DNA from: Nemertoderma westbladi
Lineage: Eukaryota; Xenacoelomorpha; Nemertodermatida; Nemertodermatidae
Direction: 5' to 3'
Assembly: GCA_032718475.1 (NCBI GenBank)
Contig: JAUCBJ010002165.1
Coordinates: forward strand, 1-39,262
DNA: 39,262 bases
A program made the position numbers and the translations under genes. Shown in pieces: positions 1 through 11,144 of the stretch. Below the pieces are notes generated by a model that saw only the letters and a program-made list of their open reading frames with translations, searched no databases and had not been told where the DNA came from. How positions within the stretch are numbered: the first letter of the stretch is position 1; the number at the start of each line of letters is the position of its first letter.

Positions 1-143
1 GCCGTTGTGTTTCCAATTTAAGTATATAATAACTCACCGGGACCATACATAACAAACAATTAAATAATCAATCTAACTAAGAAAACTTTAACGAGATTTA
101 CAAATTATTTGGCGGTAAATGAGATGATTTTATTCCATTTTAG

Positions 144-299
144 CTCCCACGGATCCGCCGTATCGCCAGAACTACAGGAGGGTTGACACCGGCGTTCCTC
201 AAGGATCCATTGAAATACATTAAGTACCTAAAATACGTCGCCAAACTCAACGGCCTCAGCTCGCTTGGCGCAGAATCAATTCCGAGATTTCATTTTAAG
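144..299 (+). CDS. internal exon of an unrecognised gene (starts left of window)
   Basis: Predicted coding exon of 52 codons. A TTTTAG acceptor ends at 143 and an AAG|GTAAAA donor follows 299. Only the frame starting at base 144 is open across the whole segment; the other two hit TAA or TGA. The peptide begins LPRIRRIART, contains FLKDPLKYIKYLKYVAKL and ends SIPRFHFK; it is basic and probably helical, with no motif I recognise. The exon is phase 0 at both ends, which matches the phase-0 acceptor before 3691, so the two exons join in frame over a 3.4 kb intron. Its base composition is clearly less AT-rich than the flanks. Coding status is inferred from frame, splice signals and phase agreement only. 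Confidence 0.55.
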
Positions 300-839
300 G
301 TAAAATATGAAAACAGATGTACCGGTATGCAAAATTAGTATTTTCACTTATTTCCTTATAATGGTACTACTGTACAGTAGAATATTATTTCTATATTAAA
401 CCCGTCCAACTCTTCTCTAAGTAATTCATTGTGATTATACAGTAAGATGAACTTTGACTAATTTTATGGACTTACCGGGCTCGGCATGTGATCAGAATCC
501 TTCGGCAGTCCTGTACTTTTCACACAATCATGTGGAATGATGTCATCAAGATGTTATCATAAAATAAATCGGGTTAGGGTTTACACAGTCACTTTTATGC
601 ATATTTACCTCATTATGGGTATCATTGACATTTTTAGGCCTACTGTGTGTGTAGTGTGCTCTAAACAACGTAACCATGATTTAGTCTAATCCACGAAGTT
701 CTACCGGTACAATAGTCGCGAGTTATTGGAATAACAATGAGGATGTAAAGGCTAGAGTTCCGCCCGTCCCCCCAATTTTGCTAGCTCTGTTACCTTTTAC
801 GTAGTGTTTGTGTAAAGTGAAAAATTTCATAATAGTTTT

Positions 840-1880
840 TTTTCTAATTATGATCTAGAACAAGTTACATTTTGTTCTAGAACATTTTTTACAAGTGGAA
901 AGTTTTTATTTTTTTTTATTTTTTTTATTTTTTATTAATTCAATAATGTTTATTTGTTTTGTTTATTAATTCATACATATTTAAAAAGTATCTGATTTAA
1001 TCAACAGGCTAGGTTGCTTTTATTTCTTTTATTATCTCCATGAATGGATTTCTTCCATCATTTATTTTACTCTTTTCAATTCCAGTTATTGTTTAGTGAC
1101 AATTTTTTACTTTGTAAGAAACAAAGTATTCTAGAATGTCAAAGTATTATATACTATTCTAGAACATAAATAAAATAAAAAATATAATGTTCTAGAACAT
1201 ATAGCTAGTTTTTTTTTAATTTTAAAATAGCTAGTAAATTAAAAAAAATATCCAATCTAATAAATATCTAATAAATAAGTAATATAAATAAATAATTTTT
1301 TTTGTATTACTAGCTATTTTAAATTTGAAAAATAACTAGCTATATGTTCTAGAACATTATATTACTTGTATTATTTATGCTCTAGAATAGTGTATAATAC
1401 ATATAATATTACATAAACAAAATAAAAAATAATAATGTTCTAAAACATAGAGCTAGTTTTTTTTAATTTTAAAATAGCTAGTAAATTTAACAAATAATAC
1501 AATTTGGTACCGGTAGATAAGTTTTTTTAATAATAATATAAATAAATAAATTTTTTTTATTACTAGCTATTTTAAATTTAAAAAATTACTAGCTATATGT
1601 TCTAGAACAATATTTTTTTTATTTTATTTTTGTTCTAGAATAGTGTATATTATATGTTTTTTGTTCTAGAACGCTTCACTGTTGCCATGGTAACAATGAT
1701 TTATGTTATAAATATGCAGTTCTATACGGAACTGTTACCAAAATAAAACTGCGCTTAAAAATAGCAAGTAAATTTTTTTAAAACACTAGCTAGACAAAGA
1801 ATAATAGCTACCATAAAAAATAAATATATTTTTTTGCCGCGGGATATGTTCTAGAACATTAATATATGTAAAAAAAACTG
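840..1880. repeat. cluster of palindromic hairpin repeats built on TTCTAGAA and actagcta
   Basis: Very AT-rich block inside the 300-3690 intron. The 8-mer TTCTAGAA occurs at 875, 1129, 1158, 1190, 1347, 1600, 1633, 1664 and 1849, usually inside TGTTCTAGAACAT. Two long imperfect palindromes are visible: about 1145-1400 (arms ~100 bp, loop ~1247-1295) and about 1395-1660 with the same arm design. Each arm carries TTCTAGAA, then AGCTAG, then an A/T run, then TAGCTAG. They look like two adjacent fold-back MITEs of one family. A relative lies at 28550-28740. TTCTAGAA also equals the tail-to-tail core of a heat-shock element, but here it is part of a repeat rather than a promoter. Confidence 0.7.
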
Positions 1881-1964
1881 CTTAAAAATAGCTAGTAAAA
1901 AAATCTGAATCTCTGGGGACGGCCGGAACTGTTGCCGATGTAAATGAGTATGGGCTTTCTACTT

Positions 1965-2522
1965 CTATTTAGTAAACAGCGCCCCAATACTAGCAGCAGC
2001 GTCAGAAACAATCTTTTGAAAAATCCCTTTTGTTTTTTCGTTTTCTGCCACCCAAACCTTGAATCCCGCCCATCCACCGTGCTCTTCCATCCATCCTTTG
2101 CAACCATTGATACATTCCGAGGTTTTGTTTACAACCAATGGGACGTGTTCATTGAATCCCTTCCGTATAAGCGCGATAGACATATGACCACTTAGGTGAA
2201 TGAGTGATGCTATTGCCCCCCAACTGATTTCGTTACTCAGCAGTTTTGATCCTATATCTCCTATCTGCTTTTCAACATCATCGGGCTGAATTTGGATCTT
2301 GTGCAGCATATTTTTGCACATATTCTCGAAATCCTTCCATCGTAACTTTTGCATCAAATCTCCTAGTTTTCGCATGGCTTTCGCTGATTCCGATGTTGCC
2401 AACAAGCTGAGTTTATGAAGCTCTGCTGGGACTTGGAGTTTGTTATTTTGCAGAGAGTGGACAACGTAATCGCCAACAATACTTTGTGTTGTTGTTAGAG
2501 GTTCCGATTCCGACTCTGCCAT
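1965..2522 (-). CDS. Bcl-2 family protein, intronless, nested antisense in an intron
   Basis: 185-residue ORF with Bcl-2 homology regions in canonical order. A BH3-like helix AKAMRKLGDLMQKL lies at about 47-60. BH1 is at about 99-113 (SWGAIASLIHLSG, matching the NWGRIVA..FGG pattern). BH2 is at 144-154 (WMEEHGGWAGF). Residues 14-30 may be a BH4-like helix. The family controls mitochondrial outer-membrane permeability in apoptosis; the presence of BH1 and BH2 suggests a multi-domain, probably pro-survival type. The ATG has A at -3 and G at +4. Length fits the family, but the annotated C-terminus (IVSDAAASIGALFTK) is not a convincing membrane anchor. The +1 frame over the same bases encodes a strongly hydrophobic segment followed by basic residues (see findings). 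No introns, unlike many animal Bcl-2 genes, so a retrocopy is possible. Confidence 0.88.
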   Translation of the reverse strand: MAESESEPLTTTQSIVGDYVVHSLQNNKLQVPAELHKLSLLATSESAKAMRKLGDLMQKLRWKDFENMCKNMLHKIQIQPDDVEKQIGDIGSKLLSNEISWGAIASLIHLSGHMSIALIRKGFNEHVPLVVNKTSECINGCKGWMEEHGGWAGFKVWVAENEKTKGIFQKIVSDAAASIGALFTK

Positions 2523-2740
2523 TATAAAAGTCTTCTCTAAAAAATTTCGTTATTTTTCAATCTAATCAGACTAAACATAAGGTATTAATTATTAGTTATC
2601 CGTGTGAGTCAGGCCTTCGTAATAAAGCCGACAAAGGGGGTCACACTTGTACGATATAGATCGCTCATTTTGGTGGTGTATTTTTTTACGAAGGAAGGAA
2701 ATATAAGCAGGTTCTAGAACAAATAGATGTTTCCCTGTTA

Positions 2741-2950
2741 GGCCGCGTTCACACTACCAAGTTAAAGTCAAATTCAAAATACAAATGTAAAACAAATCAC
2801 ATGAAATTTAATTTTTTCTAGAATGCCCTTCCCTTATGTATTACCCTTATGTATATTAGGCCTATATAATGTATTATTATTTATTATTGCTAGCTAGCTC
2901 TAGCTATATTTATTTTCTTTTGACTTTGACTCGGTAGTGTGAACGCGGCC
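2741..2950. mobile_element. MITE with TIRs and TTA target-site duplication (PIF/Harbinger-like)
   Basis: A 210-bp non-coding element with terminal inverted repeats GGCCGCGTTCACACTACC (2741-2758) and its exact reverse complement (2933-2950). The similarity continues imperfectly inwards (AAGTTAAAGTCAAA against GAGTCAAAGTCAAA). It is flanked on both sides by TTA (2738-2740 and 2951-2953). A 3-bp TWA duplication and TIRs starting GG are typical of PIF/Harbinger-derived MITEs. It sits upstream of the Bcl-2-like gene, so it may lie within that gene's promoter region. No coding capacity. Confidence 0.85.
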
Positions 2951-2953
2951 TTA

Positions 2954-3690
2954 GAGGTGCAAACAACACGGAGGTGCAAGAAGTCCGTATTTCTGAACCT
3001 ACAGTATAGCAATTAACCTAGAACTTCAAAAAGTTATGCAAAACTCTTGATTGTTTAATGTTGGTTTAAGTTCTCCAGGACGAAGAATGGCTGAGCTGTC
3101 ATTTTTCTATTATTGTTGGAGACATAATATTGTTCATCCCCAGTATTATTTTATCAGATTTTTTAAAATGGGTTTTCCGATATAAAATTTTATGGTGACT
3201 CCGAATCTGAGGTCAGTTTTTCGATAAGTTTTTTCGTTCTCGAGTTATGGCAACTTTTGAAATTTTCACCGCAAATTTGAAAATTTGTAACTTTGGTGCA
3301 GAACCACATTTGATACCAAAAAAGACCGTCAAACACCCCAAAATTTAAAAATATTTTGCTACTTTCGGAATCAGCGCCGAAAATTAGCCTATAGGTATCA
3401 AAACCGCAAAAGGAGATTGACCGCGCAAAAATTGTGTTGACAGAATTTTGAAATTTTATTAAAAAAAAAGTTACTTTATTTTTATCTTATAGTAGGCCTA
3501 ATTATATAGTTATTTATAGTTGGAATTATAATTTATCTTTAATTACTAAAAATAATAACTAATTTTAGTTAAGTAGGCCAACCTAAACCTAATACTGAAA
3601 TGGTAGGTAAATATAGTTGCCCAACTGGCATCACTGATAATAGTTTTGCATGGCTATATGTATCTAAAATATATAATTACTTTATTCCAG
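2954..3690. other. intron sequence, no gene seen
   Basis: Remainder of the intron between the two exons of the unrecognised gene. Bases about 3100-3460 are less AT-rich and read like an old interspersed repeat (no ORF, no clear termini). The rest is AT-rich, with TAGGCCTA at 3493-3500. No gene supported here. Confidence 0.5.
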
Positions 3691-3858
3691 GCCCATGAAC
3701 TAATACCCGAGGGAGAAAGCATAATGGATGCCCAGAAATATAAAATGTTTAAATTTGAGAGCAAACACTTGAGACGAAGACCTCGAATAGTGGCGATGTT
3801 GAAACGACCACCCAGGTCTAAAACTGAAACAACAGTGAAGAAGAAAATTAAATCATGA
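3691..3858 (+). CDS. terminal exon of the same unrecognised gene
   Basis: An acceptor TTTATTCCAG ends at 3690 and the frame runs 55 codons to TGA at 3856-3858. The peptide starts AHELIPEGESIMDAQKYK and ends in a strongly basic tail (RRRPRIV, KRPPRSK, KKKIKS), which could bind nucleic acid or act as a nuclear or nucleolar signal; that is inference. Joined to the 144-299 exon it gives the last 107 residues of a protein whose start lies outside the window. I see no canonical AATAAA within 200 bases after the stop. An ATG at 3646 lies in the intron side of the acceptor and is unlikely to be the true start. Product not recognised. Confidence 0.5.
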   Translation, partial: AHELIPEGESIMDAQKYKMFKFESKHLRRRPRIVAMLKRPPRSKTETTVKKKIKS

Positions 3859-4086
3859 TTTTAATCAAATCGCTTTTATAATTAGGCCTAACCATTAGTA
3901 CCAACCATTTAGAACTAACATAATAACTTAACATAATTAATTTTTTATGCAAATAATAATATACGGATAGACTAGTGAAACATTACGCAATGTAATATTT
4001 ACCACTCACTCCAAACTGCCAACGTTACGACCACAGACCCGTCCTTCCTAATTTCAATCATCGTATGAAATATTCTACAAGGTACA

Positions 4087-7000
4087 CTGAGGACACAGTG
4101 GTTTTCAGACCCACAAATAGGATAGCGCTGTGACAGTTGAGTTACTGAAGGTGTTGCCCCGAGGACACAGTGGTTTTCAGACCCACAAATAGGATAGCGC
4201 TGTGACAGTTGAGTTACTGAAGGTATTGTCCCGAGGACACAGTGGTTTTCAGACCCACAAATAGGATAGCGCTGTGACAGTTGAGTTACTGAAGGTGTTG
4301 CCCCGAGGACACAGTGGTTTTCAGACCCACAATTAGGATAGCGCTGTGACAGTTGAGTTACTGAAGGTATTGTCCCGAGGACACAGTGGTTTTCAGACCC
4401 ACAAATAGGATAGCGCTGTGACAGTTGAGTTACTGAAGGTATTGTCCCGAGGACACAGTGGTTTTCAGACCCACAAATAGGATAGCGCTGTGACAGTTGA
4501 GTTACTGAAGGTATTGTCCCGAGGACACAGTGGTTTTCAGACCCACAAATAGGATAGCGCTGTGACAGTTGAGTTACTGAAGGTATTGTCCCGAGGACAC
4601 AGTGGTTTTCAGACCCACAAATAGGATAGCGCTGTGACAGTTGAGTTACTGAAGGTATTGTCCCGAGGACACAGTGGTTTTCAGACCCACAAATATGATA
4701 GAGCTGTGACAGTTGAGTTACTGAAGGTATTGTCCCGAGGACACAGTGGTTTTCAGACCCACAAATATGATAGAGCTGTGACAGTTGAGTTACTGAAGGT
4801 ATTGTCCCGAGGACACAGTGGTTTTCAGACCCACAAATAGGATAGCGCTGTGACAGTTGAGTTACTGAAGGTATTGTCCCGAGGACACAGTGGTTTTCAG
4901 ACCCACAATTAGGATAGCGCTGTGACAGTTGAGTTACTGAAGGTATTGTCCCGAGGACACAGTGGTTTTCAGACCCACAAATAGGATAGCGCTGTGACAG
5001 TTGAGTTACTGAAGGTATTGTCCCGAGGACACAGTGGTTTTCAGACCCACAAATAGGATAGCGCTGTGACAGTTGAGTTACTGAAGGTATTGTCCCGAGG
5101 ACACAGTGGTTTTCAGACCCACAAATAGGATAGCGCTGTGACAGTTGAGTTACTGAAGGTATTGTCCCGAGGACACAGTGGTTTTCAGACCCACAAATAG
5201 GATAGCGCTGTGACAGTTGAGTTACTGAAGGTATTGTCCCGAGGACACAGTGGTTTTCAGACCCACAAATAGGATAGCGCTGTGACAGTTGAGTTACTGA
5301 AGGTATTGTCCCGAGGACACAGTGGTTTTCAGACCCACAAATAGGATAGCGCTGTGACAGTTGAGTTACTGAAGGTATTGTCCCGAGGACACAGTGGTTT
5401 TCAGACCCACAAATAGGATAGCGCTGTGACAGTTGAGTTACTGAAGGTATTGTCCCGAGGACACAGTGGTTTTCAGACCCACAATTAGGATAGCGCTGTG
5501 ACAGTTGAGTTACTGAAGGTATTGTCCCGAGGACACAGTGGTTTTCAGACCCACAATTAGGATAGCGCTGTGACAGTTGAGTTACTGAAGGTATTGTCCC
5601 GAGGACACAGTGGTTTTCAGACCCACAAATAGGATAGCGCTGTGACAGTTGAGTTACTGAAGGTATTGTCCCGAGGACACAGTGGTTTTCAGACCCACAA
5701 ATAGGATAGCGCTGTGACAGTTGAGTTACTGAAGGTATTGTCCCGAGGACACAGTGGTTTTCAGACCCACAAATAGGATAGCGCTGTGACAGTTGAGTTA
5801 CTGAAGGTATTGTCCCGAGGACACAGTGGTTTTCAGACCCACAAATAGGATAGCGCTGTGACAGTTGAGTTACTGAAGGTATTGTCCCGAGGACACAGTG
5901 GTTTTCAGACCCACAAATAGGATAGCGCTGTGACAGTTGAGTTACTGAAGGTATTGTCCCGAGGACACAGTGGTTTTCAGACCCACAAATAGGATAGCGC
6001 TGTGACAGTTGAGTTACTGAAGGTATTGTCCCGAGGACACAGTGGTTTTCAGACCCACAAATAGGATAGCGCTGTGACAGTTGAGTTACTGAAGGTATTG
6101 TCCCGAGGACACAGTGGTTTTCAGACCCACAAATAGGATAGCGCTGTGACAGTTGAGTTACTGAAGGTATTGTCCCGAGGACACAGTGGTTTTCAGACCC
6201 ACAAATAGGATAGCGCTGTGACAGTTGAGTTACTGAAGGTATTGTCCCGAGGACACAGTGGTTTTCAGACCCACAAATAGGATAGCGCTGTGACAGTTGA
6301 GTTACTGAAGGTATTGTCCCGAGGACACAGTGGTTTTCAGACCCACAAATAGGATAGCGCTGTGACAGTTGAGTTACTGAAGGTATTGTCCCGAGGACAC
6401 AGTGGTTTTCAGACCCACAAATAGGATAGCGCTGTGACAGTTGAGTTACTGAAGGTATTGTCCCGAGGACACAGTGGTTTTCAGACCCACAAATAGGATA
6501 GCGCTGTGACAGTTGAGTTACTGAAGGTATTGTCCCGAGGACACAGTGGTTTTCAGACCCACAAATAGGATAGCGCTGTGACAGTTGAGTTACTGAAGGT
6601 ATTGTCCCGAGGACACAGTGGTTTTCAGACCCACAAATAGGATAGCGCTGTGACAGTTGAGTTACTGAAGGTATTGTCCCGAGGACACAGTGGTTTTCAG
6701 ACCCACAAATAGGATAGCGCTGTGACAGTTGAGTTACTGAAGGTATTGTCCCGAGGACACAGTGGTTTTCAGACCCACAAATAGGATAGCGCTGTGACAG
6801 TTGAGTTACTGAAGGTATTGTCCCGAGGACACAGTGGTTTTCAGACCCACAAATAGGATAGCGCTGTGACAGTTGAGTTACTGAAGGTATTGTCCCGAGG
6901 ACACAGTGGTTTTCAGACCCACAAATAGGATAGCGCTGTGACAGTTGAGTTACTGAAGGTATTGTCCCGAGGACACAGTGGTTTTCAGACCCACAAATAG

Positions 7001-10000
7001 GATAGCGCTGTGACAGTTGAGTTACTGAAGGTATTGTCCCGAGGACACAGTGGTTTTCAGACCCACAAATAGGATAGCGCTGTGACAGTTGAGTTACTGA
7101 AGGTATTGTCCCGAGGACACAGTGGTTTTCAGGCCCACAAATAGGATAGCGCTGTGACAGTTGAGTTACTGAAGGTATTGTCCCGAGGACACAGTGGTTT
7201 TCAGACCCACAAATAGGATAGCGCTGTGACAGTTGAGTTACTGAAGGTATTGTCCCGAGGACACAGTGGTTTTCAGACCCACAAATAGGATAGCGCTGTG
7301 ACAGTTGAGTTACTGAAGGTATTGTCCCGAGGACACAGTGGTTTTCAGACCCACAAATAGGATAGCGCTGTGACAGTTGAGTTACTGAAGGTATTGTCCC
7401 GAGGACACAGTGGTTTTCAGACCCACAAATAGGATAGCGCTGTGACAGTTGAGTTACTGAAGGTATTGTCCCGAGGACACAGTGGTTTTCAGGCCCACAA
7501 ATAGGATAGCGCTGTGACAGTTGAGTTACTGAAGGTATTGTCCCGAGGACACAGTGGTTTTCAGACCCACAAATAGGATAGCGCTGTGACAGTTGAGTTA
7601 CTGAAGGTATTGTCCCGAGGACACAGTGGTTTTCAGACCCACAAATAGGATAGCGCTGTGACAGTTGAGTTACTGAAGGTATTGTCCCGAGGACACAGTG
7701 GTTTTCAGGCCCACAAATAGGATAGCGCTGTGACAGTTGAGTTACTGAAGGTATTGTCCCGAGGACACAGTGGTTTTCAGACCCACAAATAGGATAGCGC
7801 TGTGACAGTTGAGTTACTGAAGGTATTGTCCCGAGGACACAGTGGTTTTCAGACCCACAAATAGGATAGCGCTGTGACAGTTGAGTTACTGAAGGTATTG
7901 TCCCGAGGACACAGTGGTTTTCAGACCCACAATTAGGATAGCGCTGTGACAGTTGAGTTACTGAAGGTATTGTCCCGAGGACACAGTGGTTTTCAGACCC
8001 ACAAATAGGATAGCGCTGTGACAGTTGAGTTACTGAAGGTATTGTCCCGAGGACACAGTGGTTTTCAGACCCACAAATAGGATAGCGCTGTGACAGTTGA
8101 GTTACTGAAGGTGTTGTCCCGAGGACACAGTGGTTTTCAGACCCACAATTAGGATAGCGCTGTGACAGTTGAGTTACTGAAGGTATTGTCCCGAGGACAC
8201 AGTGGTTTTCAGACCCACAAATAGGATAGCGCTGTGACAGTTGAGTTACTGAAGGTGTTGTCCCGAGGACACAGTGGTTTTCAGACCCACAAATAGGATA
8301 GCGCTGTGACAGTTGAGTTACTGAAGGTGTTGTCCCGAGGACACAGTGGTTTTCAGGCCCACAAATAGGATAGCGCTGTGGCAGTTGAGTTACTGAAGGT
8401 ATTGTCCCGAGGACACAGTGGTTTTCAGACCCACAAATAGGATAGCGCTGTGACAGTTGAGTTACTGAAGGTGTTGTCCCGAGGACACAGTGGTTTTCAG
8501 ACCCACAAATAGGATAGCGCTGTGACAGTTGAGTTACTGAAGGTATTGTCCCGAGGACACAGTGGTTTTCAGGCCCACAAATAGGATAGCGCTGTGGCAG
8601 TTGAGTTACTGAAGGTATTGTCCCGAGGACACAGTGGTTTTCAGACCCACAAATAGGATAGCGCTGTGACAGTTGAGTTACTGAAGGTGTTGTCCCGAGG
8701 ACACAGTGGTTTTCAGACCCACAATTAGGATAGCGCTGTGACAGTTGAGTTACTGAAGGTATTGTCCCGAGGACACAGTGGTTTTCAGACCCACAAATAG
8801 GATAGCGCTGTGACAGTTGAGTTACTGAAGGTATTGTCCCGAGGACACAGTGGTTTTCAGACCCACAAATAGGATAGCGCTGTGACAGTTGAGTTACTGA
8901 AGGTATTGTCCCGAGGACACAGTGGTTTTCAGACCCACAATTAGGATAGCGCTGTGACAGTTGAGTTACTGAAGGTATTGTCCCGAGGACACAGTGGTTT
9001 TCAGACCCACAATTAGGATAGCGCTGTGACAGTTGAGTTACTGAAGGTATTGTCCCGAGGACACAGTGGTTTTCAGACCCACAAATAGGATAGCGCTGTG
9101 ACAGTTGAGTTACTGAAGGTATTGTCCCGAGGACACAGTGGTTTTCAGACCCACAAATAGGATAGCGCTGTGACAGTTGAGTTACTGAAGGTATTGTCCC
9201 GAGGACACAGTGGTTTTCAGACCCACAAATAGGATAGCGCTGTGACAGTTGAGTTACTGAAGGTATTGTCCCGAGGACACAGTGGTTTTCAGACCCACAA
9301 ATAGGATAGCGCTGTGACAGTTGAGTTACTGAAGGTATTGTCCCGAGGACACAGTGGTTTTCAGACCCACAAATAGGATAGCGCTGTGACAGTTGAGTTA
9401 CTGAAGGTATTGTCCCGAGGACACAGTGGTTTTCAGACCCACAAATAGGATAGCGCTGTGACAGTTGAGTTACTGAAGGTATTGTCCCGAGGACCCAGTG
9501 GTTTTCAGACCCACAAATAGGATAGCGCTGTGACAGTTGAGTTACTGAAGGTATTGTCCCGAGGACACAGTGGTTTTCAGACCCACAAATAGGATAGCGC
9601 TGTGACAGTTGAGTTACTGAAGGTATTGTCCCGAGGACACAGTGGTTTTCAGACCCACAAATAGGATAGCGCTGTGACAGTTGAGTTACTGAAGGTATTG
9701 TCCCGAGGACACAGTGGTTTTCAGACCCACAAATAGGATAGCGCTGTGACAGTTGAGTTACTGAAGGTATTGTCCCGAGGACACAGTGGTTTTCAGACCC
9801 ACAAATAGGATAGCGCTGTGACAGTTGAGTTACTGAAGGTATTGTCCCGAGGACACAGTGGTTTTCAGACCCACAAATAGGATAGCGCTGTGACAGTTGA
9901 GTTACTGAAGGTGTTGCCCCGAGGACACAGTGGTTTTCAGACCCACAAATAGGATAGCGCTGTGACAGTTGAGTTACTGAAGGTATTGTCCCGAGGACAC

Positions 10001-11144
10001 AGTGGTTTTCAGGCCCACAAATAGGATAGAGCTGTGACAGTTGAGTTACTGAAGGTATTGTCCCGAGGACCCAGTGGTTTTCAGACCCACAAATAGGATA
10101 GCGCTGTGACAGTTGAGTTACTGAAGGTATTGTCCCGAGGACACAGTGGTTTTCAGGCCCACAAATAGGATAGCGCTGTGACAGTTGAGTTACTGAAGGT
10201 ATTGTCCCGAGGACACAGTGGTTTTCAGACCCACAAATAGGATAGCGCTGTGACAGTTGAGTTACTGAAGGTATTGTCCCGAGGACACAGTGGTTTTCAG
10301 ACCCACAAATAGGATAGCGCTGTGACAGTTGAGTTACTGAAGGTATTGTCCCGAGGACACAGTGGTTTTCAGACCCACAAATAGGATAGCGCTGTGACAG
10401 TTGAGTTACTGAAGGTATTGTCCCGAGGACACAGTGGTTTTCAGACCCACAAATAGGATAGCGCTGTGACAGTTGAGTTACTGAAGGTATTGTCCCGAGG
10501 ACACAGTGGTTTTGAGACCCACAAATAGGATAGCGCTGTGACAGTTGAGTTACTGAAGGTATTGTCCCGAGGACACAGTGGTTTTGAGACCCACAAATAG
10601 GATAGCGCTGTGACAGTTGAGTTACTGAAGGTATTGTCCCGAGGACACAGTGGTTTTCAGACCCACAATTAGGATAGCGCTGTGACAGTTGAGTTACTGA
10701 AGGTATTGTCCCGAGGACACAGTGGTTTTCAGACCCACAATTAGGATAGCGCTGTGACAGTTGAGTTACTGAAGGTATTGTCCCGAGGACACAGTGGTTT
10801 TCAGGCCCACAAATAGGATAGCGCTGTGACAGTTGAGTTACTGAAGGTATTGTCCCGAGGACACAGTGGTTTTCAGACCCACAATTAGGATAGCGCTGTG
10901 ACAGTTGAGTTACTGAAGGTATTGTCCCGAGGACACAGTGGTTTTCAGACCCACAATTAGGATAGCGCTGTGACAGTTGAGTTACTGAAGGTATTGTCCC
11001 GAGGACACAGTGGTTTTCAGACCCACAAATAGGATAGCGCTGTGACAGTTGAGTTACTGAAGGTATTGTCCCGAGGACACAGTGGTTTTCAGGCCCACAA
11101 ATAGGATAGCGCTGTGACAGTTGAGTTACTGAAGGTATTGTCCC
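4087..11144. repeat. 72-bp satellite array, about 98 copies
   Basis: Head-to-tail array of a 72-bp monomer containing GAGGACACAGTGGTTTTCAG and GATAGCGCTGTGACAGTTGA. From the second monomer on (4159 to 11143) the start points fall at exact multiples of 72, so there is no net insertion or deletion over 97 units. Variation is limited to a few recurring substitutions (AAATAGG/AATTAGG, CAGACCC/CAGGCCC, GTATTGTC/GTGTTGCC, GACACAG/GACCCAG, GTGACAG/GTGGCAG). Neighbouring units often share a variant, for example the two TTTGAGACCC units near 10510-10590, which points to local duplication or gene conversion. Because 72 = 24 codons, frames without a stop persist through the array. I do not regard this as coding. 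Confidence 0.97.

Noticed and set aside
1965-2522. Viral or bacterial origin of the Bcl-2-like gene
   Set aside because: No neighbouring viral genes; it lies in an intron of an animal-type locus with animal repeats. A host retrocopy or host gene is simpler.
4634-4840. ORF repeating TVELLKVLSRGHSGFQTHKY
   Set aside because: Open only because two satellite units carry TATGATAG in place of TAGGATAG, removing a stop.
4087-11144. 72-bp monomer derived from a hAT terminal repeat (CAGTGGTTTTCAGACC resembles CAGTGGTTCTCAAACC)
   Set aside because: Only one short match per unit, with no partner inverted end; probably chance.
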